From: Ctenopharyngodon idella
Lineage: Eukaryota; Chordata; Actinopteri; Cypriniformes; Xenocyprididae
Reading direction: 5' to 3'
Assembly: GCF_019924925.1 (NCBI RefSeq)
Contig: NC_067226.1
Coordinates: 8,599,501 to 8,663,500 of the forward strand
DNA length: 64,000 nucleotides
How positions within the stretch are numbered: the first letter of the stretch is position 1; the number at the start of each line of letters is the position of its first letter. Below the pieces are notes generated by a model. That model worked only from the letters and a program-made list of their open reading frames with translations. It did no database searches and was not told the origin of the DNA. The position numbers and the translations under genes are program-made. Below are positions 25,311-37,694 of the stretch, one piece after another.

Positions 25311-25779
25311 GAGGGGGAGCGCTGTGTGTATTTATGTAAAGGACGATGAGGGGAAAGAAAGCAGGAAGGTGTGAACGGTTAGGGTGTCGGTGTCCTGGGC
25401 TATGATATTGATAGCGCATACACAGTACACATCTAACAATATGATTGTGTTGTTTGGTATTCAGTTACTCACCTCGTGAGCATTTCAGCCATCTTTTTGT
25501 TGAGAGACGCGACTCTTCTGTTACTGTCGATAACGCAAACAAACTTTACCGAACATTCCAGCTTATATTACAGAAAATAGCGCAATTTCTCAGGAAGACA
25601 TGTTGAGTGCAGCGGCTGACCTGAGGCAGAGCATCAGGGCGATCATAAGGGATTTGTTAGGTCATGCCCTTTCTTTCGACCTTCAGTTTTCAGTAAAATG
25701 TGAAATTTGATTGGATATTATTTAGATCAATTTTTACATTGCAAATTATCATATGCATTTCTTATCAGATGTAAGAAAT

Positions 25780-26020
25780 TCTTAAAGTTAAAGTTACCAA
25801 AATTGGAATAATTGTATTGGCCGGCTCCTGCATCAGCATCACATGCATGGGTTGTTCTGCTCAAGTGAACAACGTCGGCCAATACTGAGCCAGTGTTCTG
25901 ACGTAGAACCTGGAAGCACTGGATGTAAACAGCGTATGAGAATGACACAGAAGAGAAGATATTGTTGAATAAAATCGTTATTTTTTTGTTTTGTTTTTGC
26001 GCACAACCAGGTTTCGCTGG
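25780..26020. repeat. partial copy of the core of the 43.5-45.2 kb foldback
   Basis: GTGTTCTGACGTAGAACCTGGAAGC, ATATTGTTGAATAAAATCGT and TTTGCGCACAA match 44,797-44,905 (GTGTTCTGACGTAGAACATG, GATTGTTGAATAAACTC). CGGCCAATACTGAGCC is the inverse of GGCTCAGTATTGGCC at 44,749. It lacks the family termini. Confidence 0.6.
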
Positions 26021-26024
26021 CTTA

Positions 26025-26501
26025 GAGGACAGTTGACAGAACAATAGTCAAATTTGACGTTGATGGAAATGGTTGATGGTGACCATATCGGCTGCAGCCT
26101 GCGAAAGACTTCCGTATTCAGCATACAAAGAAAGTGTAACTGACGCAACGCCAGTTTACACTTTCTTCATAACTTTAATACGGAAGGCGGTCTGGCAGAA
26201 GCTAGATATTTTACTTCATAACATGTTAAATATGGATAGAGGACAGTTGACAGAACGATAGTCATATAGCGAAATTTAACGTTGATGGAAATGGTTGATG
26301 ATGACCATATCGGCTGCAGCCTGCGAAAGACCACGGAGGCTTTTCCAATCCTGCTGCGAGTGTCCGATTCAGTGTCTCTGTTCCTGCAGACAACACACAA
26401 GGTACGTGAAGCTATTTACGCCCTCAAGGGGTGTGTTGCTGACAGTCACGCACCCCATTGGGCCAACTAGACCTACCAGCATGGACTTCGATTTTTCAAC
26501 G
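26025..26501. repeat. locally duplicated, rearranged repeat block
   Basis: 26025-26109 and 26239-26331 are direct copies (GAGGACAGTTGACAGAAC, GATGGAAATGGTTGATG, CATATCGGCTGCAGCCTGCG). 26141-26236 (CGCCAGTTTACACTTTCTTC, GGAAGGCGGTCTGGCAGAAG) is repeated at 26939-27035 inside the next foldback. Small open frames here are by-products. Confidence 0.75.
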
Positions 26502-27306
26502 TTAAAGGATTAGTTCACTTTCATTTGAAAATTACCCCAAGCTTTACTCACCCTCAAGCCATCCTAGGTGTATACGACTCTTCTTTCTGATGAAAACAAT
26601 CAGAGAAATATTAATAAATATCCTGACGCATCTGAGCTTTATAATGGCAGTGAATGGGGGTCACGAGTATGAGCTGAAGAAAGTGCTTCCATCTACATCC
26701 ATCCATCATAAACATGTACTCCACATGGCTCCGGGGGGTTAATAAAGACCTTCTGAAGCGAAGCGATGCGTTTGTGTAAAAAAAATATCAATATTTAACA
26801 AGTTATAAAGTAAAATATCTAGCTTCCGCCAGATCTAGCTTCCGTATTCAGCATACGAAGAAAGTGTAAAACTCTCGAAGTTCAAAAAGCTTACGCTACG
26901 TCCCACGCCTTCCCTATTCAACTTACGGAAAAAGTGTCTGACACGACGCCAGTTTACACTTTCTTCATAACTTTAATATGGAAGGCGGTCTGGCAGAAGC
27001 TAGATATTTTACTTCATAACATGTTAAATATGGATTTTTTTTTTTACACAAACGCATTGCATCGCTTCAGAGGGCTTTTATTAACCCCCCGGAGCCATGT
27101 GGAGTACACGTTTATGATGGATGGATGTAGATGGAAGCACTTTCTTCAGCTCATACTCGTGACCCCTGTTCACTGCCATTATAAAGCTTGGATGCGTCAG
27201 GATATTTATTAAAATATCTCAGATTGTGTTCATCAGAAAGAAGAAAGTCATATACACCTAGGATGGCTTGAGGGTGAGTAAAGCTTGGGCTAATCATCTT
27301 TTGAAA
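26502..27306. mobile_element. ~805-bp foldback element, degenerate right end
   Basis: Left TTAAAGGATTAGTTCAC; arms mirrored through CATCCTAGGTGTATACGACT and GTCATATACACCTAGGATGG, and GAGTACACGTTTATGATGG against ATCATAAACATGTACTCC. Related to the 16310-17225 element (same TATAATGGCAGTGAATGGG and CATCGCTTCA text). The right terminus (GGGCTAATCATCTTTTGAAA) is eroded. Confidence 0.7.
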
Positions 27307-29955
27307 TTATTGCTAGGGACAAATCAGTGTTACTGGATATTGGTAGGGACACGTTCCTAGAGTCCCTACTAAATTCTACACCCCTGCTAAATAAATAGGC
27401 TAGTGTTCAATGGATGTTGATATAGTACTCTCACTTGAAATGGAGTAGAGGCTTGGATCCAGAAGCAGTGGACTATTCAATACTTTTTATTTTCATGACT
27501 TAAGCAAAAGGATAATCACAATTTCCATTTCATGCTGACTTTATATTACTAAGTATCAAGATTAAACTGCAGTTGCTAAAGTGGGATTGGTCAATAGCAA
27601 ATGGTCGATCAATAAATTCAAACTTTTGCAATTGCACACACTAATTTCTGTTCAGTTGCCTTTTGGCAACCGTGCAATAATCTGAGGCACCAAATAGGCT
27701 ACGCATATTTTATGTTGCAAATGTATTTAAAAGCTTTTAATCTTCATTTTTGTAATACCCCATAAAAATATGTGCCTGCTGATGTTACGGCACTTTAAAC
27801 AGACATGTGGAAAGACAGAGAGATGACTCAGGGTTTGAATTAAATGCTCACAAAAGGGGGAAAAACTACATTCCAACATAGCCTACACATTTCTGTTGCT
27901 CAGGATAAGAAAGCTGAGATTGGGATTTACAGCTAAGCTTCATATTTTCATCCTCGTCTCTCTAAGAACAGCCAACACAAATCCCTGCATCTCACATGCA
28001 CAGAGAGGGAGAGAGAGTGAATGGGAAAAGAGAAATGAATATACTTCTTGTGAAATCTCCATTTGAACAGGTAGATTTGTTTGCCTGGATCAAAGATTAG
28101 GTCACACGTAGAACCTCAGAAATGATTGCTCACATTTTTCCCAGCATTGAGAAAGCATAAATCAGACATGCACACACATTTAACAAGCCTTCTAAATGGA
28201 GACTTTCCGTTAACCTCTATTGTTCTTAAATTAATTGTAAAGTTAATTGTAATTACTATTCCTATCCTAACCCAAACACTAACAGTAAAAATTTTCTAAA
28301 TGTGAATAAAAATTATTCCCTTTATGAGGTCTTTTTATGAACCCTTTTTATTCTTGTGGGGACATTTTGCAGAAATTATGTCTCTAAAAATACAGCTAGG
28401 CCAGAAATAGAGTGTACATCCACAAATGTAATTTTTCCATTTTAATAAAAAAAAAAGGGAGATAGTATTTACTGCTGAACTCTTTCCTTTTTTTAAAACA
28501 GTTTCCCCAAATAAAACTGTTTTTATTCTTCTCAACATGTGTTCATGAAGATTAGGCCACTGTAATCTTACAGGGTTTAATAATACACACACACACACAC
28601 ACACACACATAGAGAGAGAGAGAGAGAGAGGAAGTTAAAACAGAAAAATGAAACAAGGCTACACTGCTTCAACAGATGACTTTAATCCTGTTTATTAAAT
28701 TATAAAGAATCCGTGAGGATCAGGAATAGAGAGTCAAGGATTTAAGCGATTTGTGGATTTTTTTTTTGTAGAGTTATTTGATGAAATGGGTTTGTAGTGA
28801 AGTAGGGGAGCTTTGTGAGTATGTGACAGCAGACATGAACTGGGATAAATCGCTTGAGAAACAGAGCACAACCGACAGGATCAGACGCAGACGTTTATTT
28901 GTTCCAAATGCATGAAGTATTAAAGGGAATAATTCACTCATTCTCACACACAGAGAGAGGCAGATCCTAGAACAGCATGATTGATGGAGTACTGGCGGCC
29001 CCTAAAACAAACAGAACAAAAATGATCAATAATCAAATCAGAAATCTGCAGGCTATATTCATAATCACACATAACACAGGACTCTGAGATTGATTAATGA
29101 AAGTCTATGTAAATAAACTCCGATTTCAAAGTGAAAACACAGGGATGTGCTGAATTACAGAGACTCATTTAAATGGCTAATTTTCTTGCCGCTGATTATA
29201 GGAGCACTGTTATTCTTTGAGACTTTATATCTAATTGACACGCATTTAGGAACAACAGTGGAGGCAATTTGTGACCCCAGAATAATCCTGAGCGCTCTTT
29301 GTGATGTCTTTTAAGAGATACTCAGAGGTTGCGATTTGGGAAGATTAGAGCGAATGAGAATTAGCTGGGTGGTTTTGGCTGGATGGATTCTCCCGGCTCT
29401 TGGGGACCTCTATGTCATTGATAACTTCACTGAGCTGTTTGCTAAGAGGATAGAATGTGCTAATCCAAGTCAAAAGACATACCATGTGAATTACATCCCC
29501 AAACAGATTACCCCACACAGATTAGGATGAAAGCAATAAATCTTGTCATATCATTCTTCATTCTGGTATACGCAGGAATCAGAACTAGAAGATGATGAAA
29601 TAAGTTAACATATTAAAGTCAAACACTAAGCAAAGAGCCATGAGAAAATCATCGCAGGTGTGAAAATTTGATTAGTAATCTGAAGTGTAATGCTGGAGCA
29701 GCCGTCGCTATGCATTCTTTGGTTTCTCTCGAACACTCTTAAATATAGTTTTAAACAAGGATCAGCATTTATTTTGCTAGATTTGCTAGAAATTGGGACA
29801 GATTTTGTCTTGTCCACAGTGTTTTTGTATTTATATTGTATTTAGAGTGTGTTTGTGCTCCAGCAGCCTAAAGAAAGAGCTGTTGCTTTGTTTTTTTTTT
29901 GTTAGGATGTCGAAGCAAGTTAGTGTCTTCAGGTGAAAGAGGAAGAACGTCACCC
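27307..29955. other. intergenic, no gene seen; microsatellite at 28585-28631
   Basis: (CA)n at 28585-28609 directly followed by (GA)n to 28631. 28190-28400 (CCTATCCTAACCCAAACACTAAC and CTTGTGGGGACATTTTG) is probably a fragment of the same dispersed repeat as 36480-36800. 29,150-29,530 is repeat-poor. A 64-codon frame at 29336-29530 begins with a hydrophobic stretch (WVVLAGWILPALG) but matches nothing I know. Confidence 0.45.
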
Positions 29956-30635
29956 TTAAGGCCCCAATATACTTTAAGCAAAATCGAACCAACTGGTGTG
30001 ACATCATTTCAAACAAAATCAGGCCAAGACAAAGTTAGTTTTGTGTTTGTTTCGGGAGTTCAAAACAGCTTGCTAAAGCAAACTTTCTGGAAAAGTTTGC
30101 TCTTGCTGGTAAACACCATTAAACTGCCATTGCTTCATGGCGATGATGTAATAGGCTCTGAGACTCCGCCTTCTTTGACATGGAAATCCTCCCCGGTTCA
30201 TTTCTTTTGTTTAGTTCAGTACAAACTGAAGTTGTAATTCTAATTGAAAGAGACACTGACATTGTTTTTTTATGTTTAATACTGTAAAGCTGCTTGCTTT
30301 AAAGCAATCTATTGTATAACGTGCTATATAAATAAACGTGACGTGACTTTACTGTAGTACTGAATTGCAGAGCTGGTGCCAACATATGCACACTGCTTTG
30401 ATCAGATGCTTTCTTAACTGCTGTTTTCTCACCGCTGTCATTTTTGTTGTGTGTTTATTTTGTTGAAAGGAAAGTGAGCACATATTTGTATATTCATAAA
30501 CGCTACACTCAGCAGTGTGGGTGGCATCAGGATGTTCACTAACAGTATATTGCTGGTCATGTATTTCAAACTTCTTTTTACCCCTAAGCGAAGAACAAAA
30601 AAAGAACTTCGCCATCAGTATATTGGGGCCTTTAA
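29956..30635. mobile_element. ~680-bp TTAA-bounded MITE with GGCCCCAATATACT ends
   Basis: TTAAGGCCCCAATATACTTT at the left and the inverted AGTATATTGGGGCCTTTAA at the right. The interior is not palindromic and includes GTGCTATATAAATAAACGTG. No transposase. A different terminal sequence from the GGTTAGTTCACCC family but the same TTAA borders. Confidence 0.75.
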
Positions 30636-30893
30636 ATGAATAGTTCATGCAAAAATGAAAATTCTGTCAATATTTATTAACTTTTATGTCTTTCTTCTGT
30701 GGAACACGAAAGAATATATTTTTACAGATACAATGAAACTGATCAGGGTCCAAAACAGTGTTGGACCACATTGATGTTCATGGTATGGACAAAAAAGCTG
30801 CTTTTGTGTTCTGAATTAGAAATAAAGTCACACAGGTTTGGAACGACATGAGGCTGAGCAAATTATTACAATTTTCTATTTTTTACCTTTAAT
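30632..30893. mobile_element. degenerate foldback element sharing a TTAA border with its neighbour
   Basis: TTTAAATGAATAGTTCATGC then AAAAATGAAAATTCTGTC at the left; GGTTTGGAACGACATGAGGC and TTTACCTTTAAT at the right. It is a diverged GTTCACCCAAAAATG-type copy whose first TTAA is also the last TTAA of the preceding element. Confidence 0.6.
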
Positions 30894-32097
30894 ATCTAGA
30901 GAAATTCTCTCTTGTGCTTTAAACAAGCAGTATTGTAACCTTGGCTCAGAAAGAGACCAGTCAAGTGTGGCATATTTTTAAATGCAGAGCAGTAGCATCA
31001 TCAACAAAAAATTTAGAGTATAAATGGGGGACGGACTGTAATTATCTGTCGTCTCTTGTCGTCTCTCACCTCCGCTCCCCTTGCACCTAGAGGGCGTGTT
31101 CGCATCAAGTGAGAAAGAAGAAAAAGGTGTAAGACAGGTGTGTGGTATTGTCTGACTTGAGCGTTTGAAACAGTGGCACCCAGGGAGTTCCCGATGCACA
31201 CACTGGCATAGACGAATACAACACATACCCACAATGCATCTGGTTACCTAACACCCCACCCAAGAAATAGCTTCACTATTAGATAAACATTCTTTCTTTT
31301 CCACCTGTGAATGTGGGCAAGACAAAAGGGGAAGGACAAAGAGAAGAGTAAGAGGAGGTGTCAGACAGGCATGCTATAGGTCATCAAGATTCTCAAAGGC
31401 ATTACATCTAAGTAACACCTGGGTCACACACGCTGGCATTCTGGGACTGTGGGGAGCAGGTGTGTGCGTATGTGTGCTTTTATGCGTGTTTGTGCAACCA
31501 CATTGAGCAGATGGCGAGAGCAATAACTGACAAACCCTGAGAGGGAACTGAAAGCACCTAATAATTATCCCTGTGTTTTCTGCCACAAACACACCAATTA
31601 GAATCCCAGCAACACCTTGACAACACATACGTTTGTATGTCTGACACTGAAACCATGTGTACAAGGATATACTAGATACGCTATTCTGAACAAAGGGCCA
31701 TTGTTTACACTCAGAAGGACTCATAATAACATGTTCTTTCCTTTCTTCTTGCTGTGTTTCGGTCTCTCACTCTCTCGGGTCTCTAGGGGGTAAAAGCAGA
31801 GATGTAGCTGTAGATCCCAACAGATGGAACGCTTGTTAAAACAAGAAGTGCACTTACAGGACCCACTGCTCTCCCTAGAGGTCCTGCTTCTCAGACTCAA
31901 GATATATTCAGATTCAGCTAACAGCAAAGTTCACATTGCTTTGTCGAATTTAAAGCTGTCAGTATGTTAGCATGCACAATTGAAATTGGGTCTTTGTGCA
32001 GTTAAGCTAGTCATGACACAATGCATAGTCAAATATTTGAAGTATTACTACATATTACTGCTTTAGTACAGCTAAGATCAAAGTGCATGTAAATGTA
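30894..32097. other. intergenic, no gene seen
   Basis: Mixed composition with several short open frames that overlap each other on the minus strand around 30,978-31,234 and 31,374-31,927; none has a recognisable domain. Confidence 0.45.
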
Positions 32098-32335
32098 TCT
32101 AAATGGATAGTACACTCAAAAATGACAATTCTAGCATCATTTATTCACCTGCATGTTGTTCCAAAGCTGTATGACTTTCTTTTTTCTGTGGAACATAAAC
32201 AATATTATATTTATATATCATTATATTTTAAGAAATGTTATTCAAAATATATTATAAATAGATTTTGGACCAATATGAGTGTGAGTAAATGATTACAAAG
32301 TTTTTCTTTTTGGGTGAACTACCTTTAATATTAAA
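32098..32335. mobile_element. degenerate foldback element
   Basis: ATAGTACACTCAAAAATGAC.. with CATTTATTCACCTGCATGTTG at the left and GAGTGTGAGTAAATGATTAC..TTTTTGGGTGAACTACCTTTAAT at the right. A short, diverged member of the GTTCACCCAAAAATG family. Confidence 0.6.
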
Positions 32336-33174
32336 GGTCTAAAAATGGACAAATTTGATGGCGTCAGTAATTGATGGCTGTTCCCCTCTCTGTGTATGCA
32401 TCTTTATTTTTTTGTATTAAAAGTCTTGGCAATTACCACATGAGTCAGATATATGAAGCTCACCCTTGACTTCGTCCACTTAAGATAATTTTTTTTTTTT
32501 TTTTTGCTTTCTTACAAAGGGAAAGCATTTCATACCTCTTAGCAACATCCACATGATATCAGAGACTGGAGCACTCTGGTAATCCAGGATTACAGGAAGA
32601 GCTTGGTTATGAATGCAGACAGCACCTGTAAAATGGTGTATACACACACACACACACACACACACAATAGATCTGTGAGCAAGCCTGATCTAGGATCAAA
32701 GTAAAAACAAGATGACAGCAGCACTTATTGACCTGGGATCAATGTAGAGGGTTGAGGAGTCTAGGATCAACCGGATACCCCCTAGGGTTCATCCTGATTT
32801 AAAATCAGAGAGAGACACAGGGAACGATATCAGTTCCACTCCTGTCTGGGAAGTACTGTTTTATGTGGAATTTGCTAAATTTACTTATCAAGTTCGCTCT
32901 TGCTTGTATTTGTTAAACTTGAGTGATAGCTTAGTCCATTTCAGACATCATTTTGAGGTTAACGACTGAACTGAAAAGCAGCTTGTCATATTTAAATATA
33001 TGACTTTATATTCATGTTTTGAAACCAAGATCCGACCACAGCATATGCGAATAAACCTAAGAAGAAACGTAATGCCTTGAACATTTTTACATAAGCCGTC
33101 ATATACTCTCTTCCTTTCTGTTTCCACTCCACTCCTCTTACTCATAGCACTGAAAATTAATTCCCTGGAACTGT
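32336..33174. other. intergenic, no gene seen
   Basis: T19 run at 32487-32505 and (CA)n at 32641-32666. No coding or regulatory signal that I can support. Confidence 0.45.
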
Positions 33175-34005
33175 CTTAAAGTCCCCCTGTGGTGAAAATC
33201 AAGTTTTTAATGTTGTTTAAATGTCTATGTAGTGATTTTAATATGCTTTAAAACAAACCATGTGCATATTCATAAGTCAACACCATTGCTGAGTATTTTC
33301 TCTTTAAAACTGCAGTGATCTAAAGACATGCTGCATACTATGCTGCGATTCAGGGGATTTTCTGTTGATGTGAAAAATCAGGTAGATTTAGGAAAATAGC
33401 GGGTGTATTACGATGTTATGATGAACTATATGCCTTTCTCCACTGATGTTCTGAGTTGTTCAAAGTGTTTGTAAGGATGCTGATTTTCAGCAGGCAGCTA
33501 TCTGACTTTGCGATGGTGAACAGGAACATGGTTTGTGTAACATTAGCAACACATTATTAGTGGCTTGATAACATAGTCAAGCAAAAGGCTAATCATATTA
33601 ATTACCGTTATGTGTCCATTGTAAAGAGCGATACATAAAACGCATTACCATTCTGATCGATTTTGTAGACCCTGTATAATTCACTCTTCCATTTCTTCTG
33701 AATCAGTTTCTGGTTCAAACATACAGTATATGGATGTATTAAACCAGTATGTCCACTTGCCATTGTGCAGCGTTTACTACAGTAAAGTTGACCGAGTGGA
33801 AATCTGAGCTGGTTTGATTGAGTGGTGGCGGGGCTAATTTGCATATTCATGGTTCCACATATACTAAATGAAGCAAGGGTGTAGAGTTCAAGCTATTTTA
33901 AGGCATGAAGAATTTTTTTTCACAGGAAAATGTTTAAATATGTAATTTTAGTGATCAAAGATGAGGTTTAAGGGATAAAATTATTGATTACAGGGGGACT
34001 TTAAG
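33175..34005. mobile_element. ~830-bp TTAA-bounded MITE with AAAGTCCCCCTGT ends
   Basis: CTTAAAGTCCCCCTGT at the left and ACAGGGGGACTTTAAG at the right: perfect 16-base inverted ends that include TTAA. The interior is AT-rich and without a transposase-like frame. Confidence 0.75.
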
Positions 34006-34583
34006 GTACATTGTGAATGTGAAATCAGTTTAGAGAGCTCCAGGTCTTATGAGGATCCAGCTCAGCTTTTGAAAAGTATTTTAGACCAATGGGCCACTGA
34101 AGATAGTACAGTAAGTTTACTTATGTCTTTTCGGTCATAAATCACACATTTAAAACACTGAGATTATGTACTACTTGAGGTTATTTTAGAACAGACATTT
34201 TTAATTATGTAGCAAGCGACTGATCAATACTCAGTCAATTGAGACATATGGCAGGAAACGGGCTTGGATAACAAGACTGGAAACAGAGCATTATGGAAAG
34301 GAAACTTGAATTATTTACAGACCGATATTGTGGGCACAGTGGTTAATGGTCTGGACTGGTAACATGGAGAGTGAAACCCCAGAATGTGTGATACATGAAC
34401 TGGAGAGTTAATCCATAAAAAAGGCCAAAACAATTCCACTTATTATTGGCCAAGCAAATAAATAATTAAATTAAATTAATTGATTGATTGATTGAGTGAT
34501 TGATTGATTGACTGTCTGATAATATAATAGATTGCTAAGAAAGTCTAAAGTCACCTCTTTATTTCTGGAGTCTCTCTCGCACA

Positions 34584-34650
<67 letters not shown>
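34006..34650. repeat. single-copy stretch, then (GATT)n and a long (CA)n microsatellite
   Basis: (GATT)n at about 34479-34517 and an uninterrupted (CA)n at 34587-34647 (about 30 units). 34006-34478 shows no gene. Confidence 0.8.
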
Positions 34651-34651
<1 letters not shown>

Positions 34652-35039
34652 CCTCCCACCCCACTGCTTCCTTACCACAGCCGCATAAATCCCTCTAAAT
34701 AATTACAACTGCTCTCAGACATTCAGACATCCACTTAAACGGACACAATCAGATTAAATGACCTTTCAATATATATTTGGTTGACTCCTCATCAAACTTA
34801 GGCAGCTTTATTGTATAAAGACACAATGAAGTACAAAAATAAAACACCCACGTCTACAGAATACAGAAATTGTAGGAAAACATTTCCACAATTAAAAATG
34901 ACCACTTATGAAAAATATGTTAAAACAAAATAAGAAAGAATAAAATTCCCTAAGCCCTAAAAACCTCCATTCTCAGTGGATTTCACATGTACATGTCTTC
35001 TGAGAGGGATTGTTCGAGATTTAAGCTAGCATTAGACAA

Positions 35040-35570
35040 AATACTACTTGAGTCTGATCTGTAAGAATAGCTTCCCACCACCTAATCAACCCTGAGGCCT
35101 GTGCTGTCTGTCCGCCTGGGTGCCTTGCCTTTGTTGCACCCTGAATAGACGCTAAATATCCTCCCAATCTCCTTCCTGGCTCTGGCTGAGCTCTCAGGAC
35201 CCGGTCTATTCACATGCTAATGCAGACAGGCTTGATTCCTTAATCACAATCCTGCTGAAATCCAGGAACAAGGAGATGTAATAGGGAACCATTTCCTCAT
35301 TGTTATTTCATTTTTTTCCCCTCCGTAATTCTGTTACAGTCTCAGTTTTGCCATGAATTGCAAAGCAGGGCGATGAGAATGGAAAAAGTTGGAGTCAAAG
35401 ATGAGCCGTTCTTTATTGTAGCATTGGATGCTTCGTGGCAGCGACTCTCCGCATAAATTCAGTGGAGGATTTGATTTGTTTCTGTTGACGAGCTCTGTTA
35501 ATTTCCTCTCCCGCCTCATTAAGCTCTAACTGCCAATTAATGTCTTTTGTTCTTGGTAATGGCTGCCTCC
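35040..35570. promoter_or_regulatory. candidate conserved non-coding element
   Basis: Repeat-free sequence of balanced composition with homeodomain-like TTAATCACAATCC, TTAATTTCC and CCAATTAATG, and a SOX-like CTTTGTT (35129-35135). No splice-flanked frame. The rest of 34,651-36,480 is ordinary intergenic sequence without a gene. Confidence 0.3.
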
Positions 35571-36479
35571 CAAACAGAGCTACACACACACACACGGACA
35601 CAGGCTTACACAACAATAGGGGAAAAGTATCAGTAGTACACCCCTACAGACAGGAAAAGAGAGCGAGAGAGGGAGTCGTTGATTAATTGGGAGCTCAGTG
35701 GAACAGCAGGCAGACAGGATCTCTCATTAGCTCCTCTCCAAACTCCACCAGCACTCAGACACCACTCATAGCCCCTCAGGACATGAGGTCACGATTTCCC
35801 ATGGCAACAGTTGGACAGACTAACAACGCCCTAATTGCGAAGACCTAAACAATGACACCATAACTTTACAAGTTTACACACATAGGCATATAGATGTAGT
35901 CCCAAAGCTTTTATTGTCCAAAAGCTTTGGGGAACAACATTATATGTAGACATAATTTAAGACATCATATAGACAAATAACAGATGTGTTTGTCAATGAG
36001 AGAAAAAACTGTAGCACTCATCTCATGCATCTCATGCTTTAAGAAATCCTCAACTACGGTCCCATTATTAGCAAAGAGTGGCTTTTCTGAAACACTAGGC
36101 TCTTAGATTGAGTATGGGGGAGAACCATGCTTCACCTTTCGGTCCATTAAGAAAGAATGGCTGTTTTTGTTCCGGCCAGGCAATAGAGATATACTTTCTG
36201 CGAGGGCTCCTATAGGGGCTTTTAAAGGAAAATATGATTATGTTGTGATTTAGTTTTCAAAGAGATCCATCTGAAAGGTTTTTGAACCTTACATTTTCAA
36301 GATGACCTTAATGAACTTTGGTCAGCCCAACTTCTGAAGTAGTGAGTCATCAACTTTTCATTTGTGTGTGAGAGAGAGCAGCTGGATAGAAAGAGAGACA
36401 GAGAGAGATCAAAAGATTGAGAGAGAGTCCATACATTTTTAGAGCATTTTTATGGACCTCAAAGAACGAAACTAGTGGG

Positions 36480-36800
36480 TGTGTGCGTGTGCGCGTGTTT
36501 TTGTGACATATCAGGACACAAATTTGTACATTGACATGGGTGAGGGTGACTTATGAGGACATTACCCCATGTCCCCATTTTTCAAAAGGCTTATAAATCA
36601 TACAGAATGAGTTTTTTTGAGAAAGTAAAAATGTGCACAGTTTTCTGTGATGGGTTTAGGTGTAGGGTTGGTGTAGGGCGATAGAAAATACGGTTTGTAC
36701 AGTATAAAAACCATTACGCCATTGGAATATCCCTACAATTTACAAAAACAAACCTGTGTGTGTGTGTGTGTGTGCGTGCGTGTGTGTGTGTGCGCGCAAG
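36480..36800. repeat. cyprinid dispersed repeat ending in (TG)n
   Basis: Contains GGACATTACCCCATGTCCCC, CTTATAAATCATACAGAATGA, GGGTTTAGGTGTAGGGTTGG and CAGTATAAAAACCATTACGCC, then a TG/CG microsatellite at 36757-36795. I recognise this combination from cyprinid genomes (from memory). A partial relative lies at 40801-40925. Confidence 0.6.
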
Positions 36801-37390
36801 TACACTGCAAAAATTTTAGAAGACTGGCTATTTATAGAAAATAAATGGGAGCAAGAATAATGTTCAAAATGGTGGCTATTTTCAGAGCCAGCCAAATGTT
36901 TGCGTTAATGTAGAATTTATGTTCTCTAGAACACCAGCTAACAAAAATACAGCTTTATATCGTACCCATTATACCTCACCTATTAACACCCAAATCTATC
37001 CTTATCAATATATGGCAACAAACATATGGAGTAAACCTGCTTTGATACCACGTGGCAAGTGTCAGTGCATCTCCTCACTGGCCTCATTTGATACTATTGG
37101 AGACATTAACGAGGCAGAAGTGAGTGAGGCTTTAACTTCATGTCACTAAGCAGCTGTTGCTGTGTTTACATATCAAACTGCTGTATCATTAAACCCCTCC
37201 AAAGCACTCCACAGAGAGACTTAATGTGAGAGGAAGCTTTAAAACAGAAACAGAACAAGCTTACACCAGTACAGAAGCTTAGAAATGAAATAAAGGATTT
37301 AAAAAAAGAACAAACATGCAGCTGTAAGCGGGATGATGTGTGTTAAGTGTGTGAAAGAGCAATGCAATGTTAATGAATGCTTTGGCAATT
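36801..37390. other. intergenic, no gene seen
   Basis: No repeat terminus, long ORF or motif cluster that I can support. Confidence 0.4.
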
Positions 37391-37694
37391 ATTAAAGAGA
37401 GAAAAATGACAATTTCGTCATAATTTACTCACCCTCATATCATTCCAAACTTGAATGACTGACTTTCTTCTGTGGAACCAATAGAAGATAGTCTGAAAAA
37501 CGTCTCAGTGTTTTTTGTTTGTTCAATACTGGCATCCAATATTGTTTTGGACACAAATTTTTCATGGTATGGACAAAAAACTGCAGAAAAATTCATCAAA
37601 ATATCTTGTTTTGTGTTCTACAGAAGAAAAAGTCAGATATTGCTCACTTGAGGGTGAGCAAATGATGACAGAATGTTTTGTTTATGGGAGAAAT
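37391..37694. mobile_element. degenerate foldback element
   Basis: TTAAAGAGAG..AAAATGACAATTTCGTC and TTTACTCACCCTCATATCATT at the left; CACTTGAGGGTGAGCAAATGATGACAGAATG at the right. A diverged member of the family, with the outermost bases lost on the right. Confidence 0.6.

Noticed and set aside
29336..29530. Short frame with a signal-peptide-like start (ISWVVLAGWILPALG)
   Set aside because: Only 64 codons, no homologue recognised, no splice context. Kept only as a note in the intergenic entry.
34587..34647. Long CA run considered as Z-DNA regulatory element
   Set aside because: Ordinary microsatellite; no other evidence.
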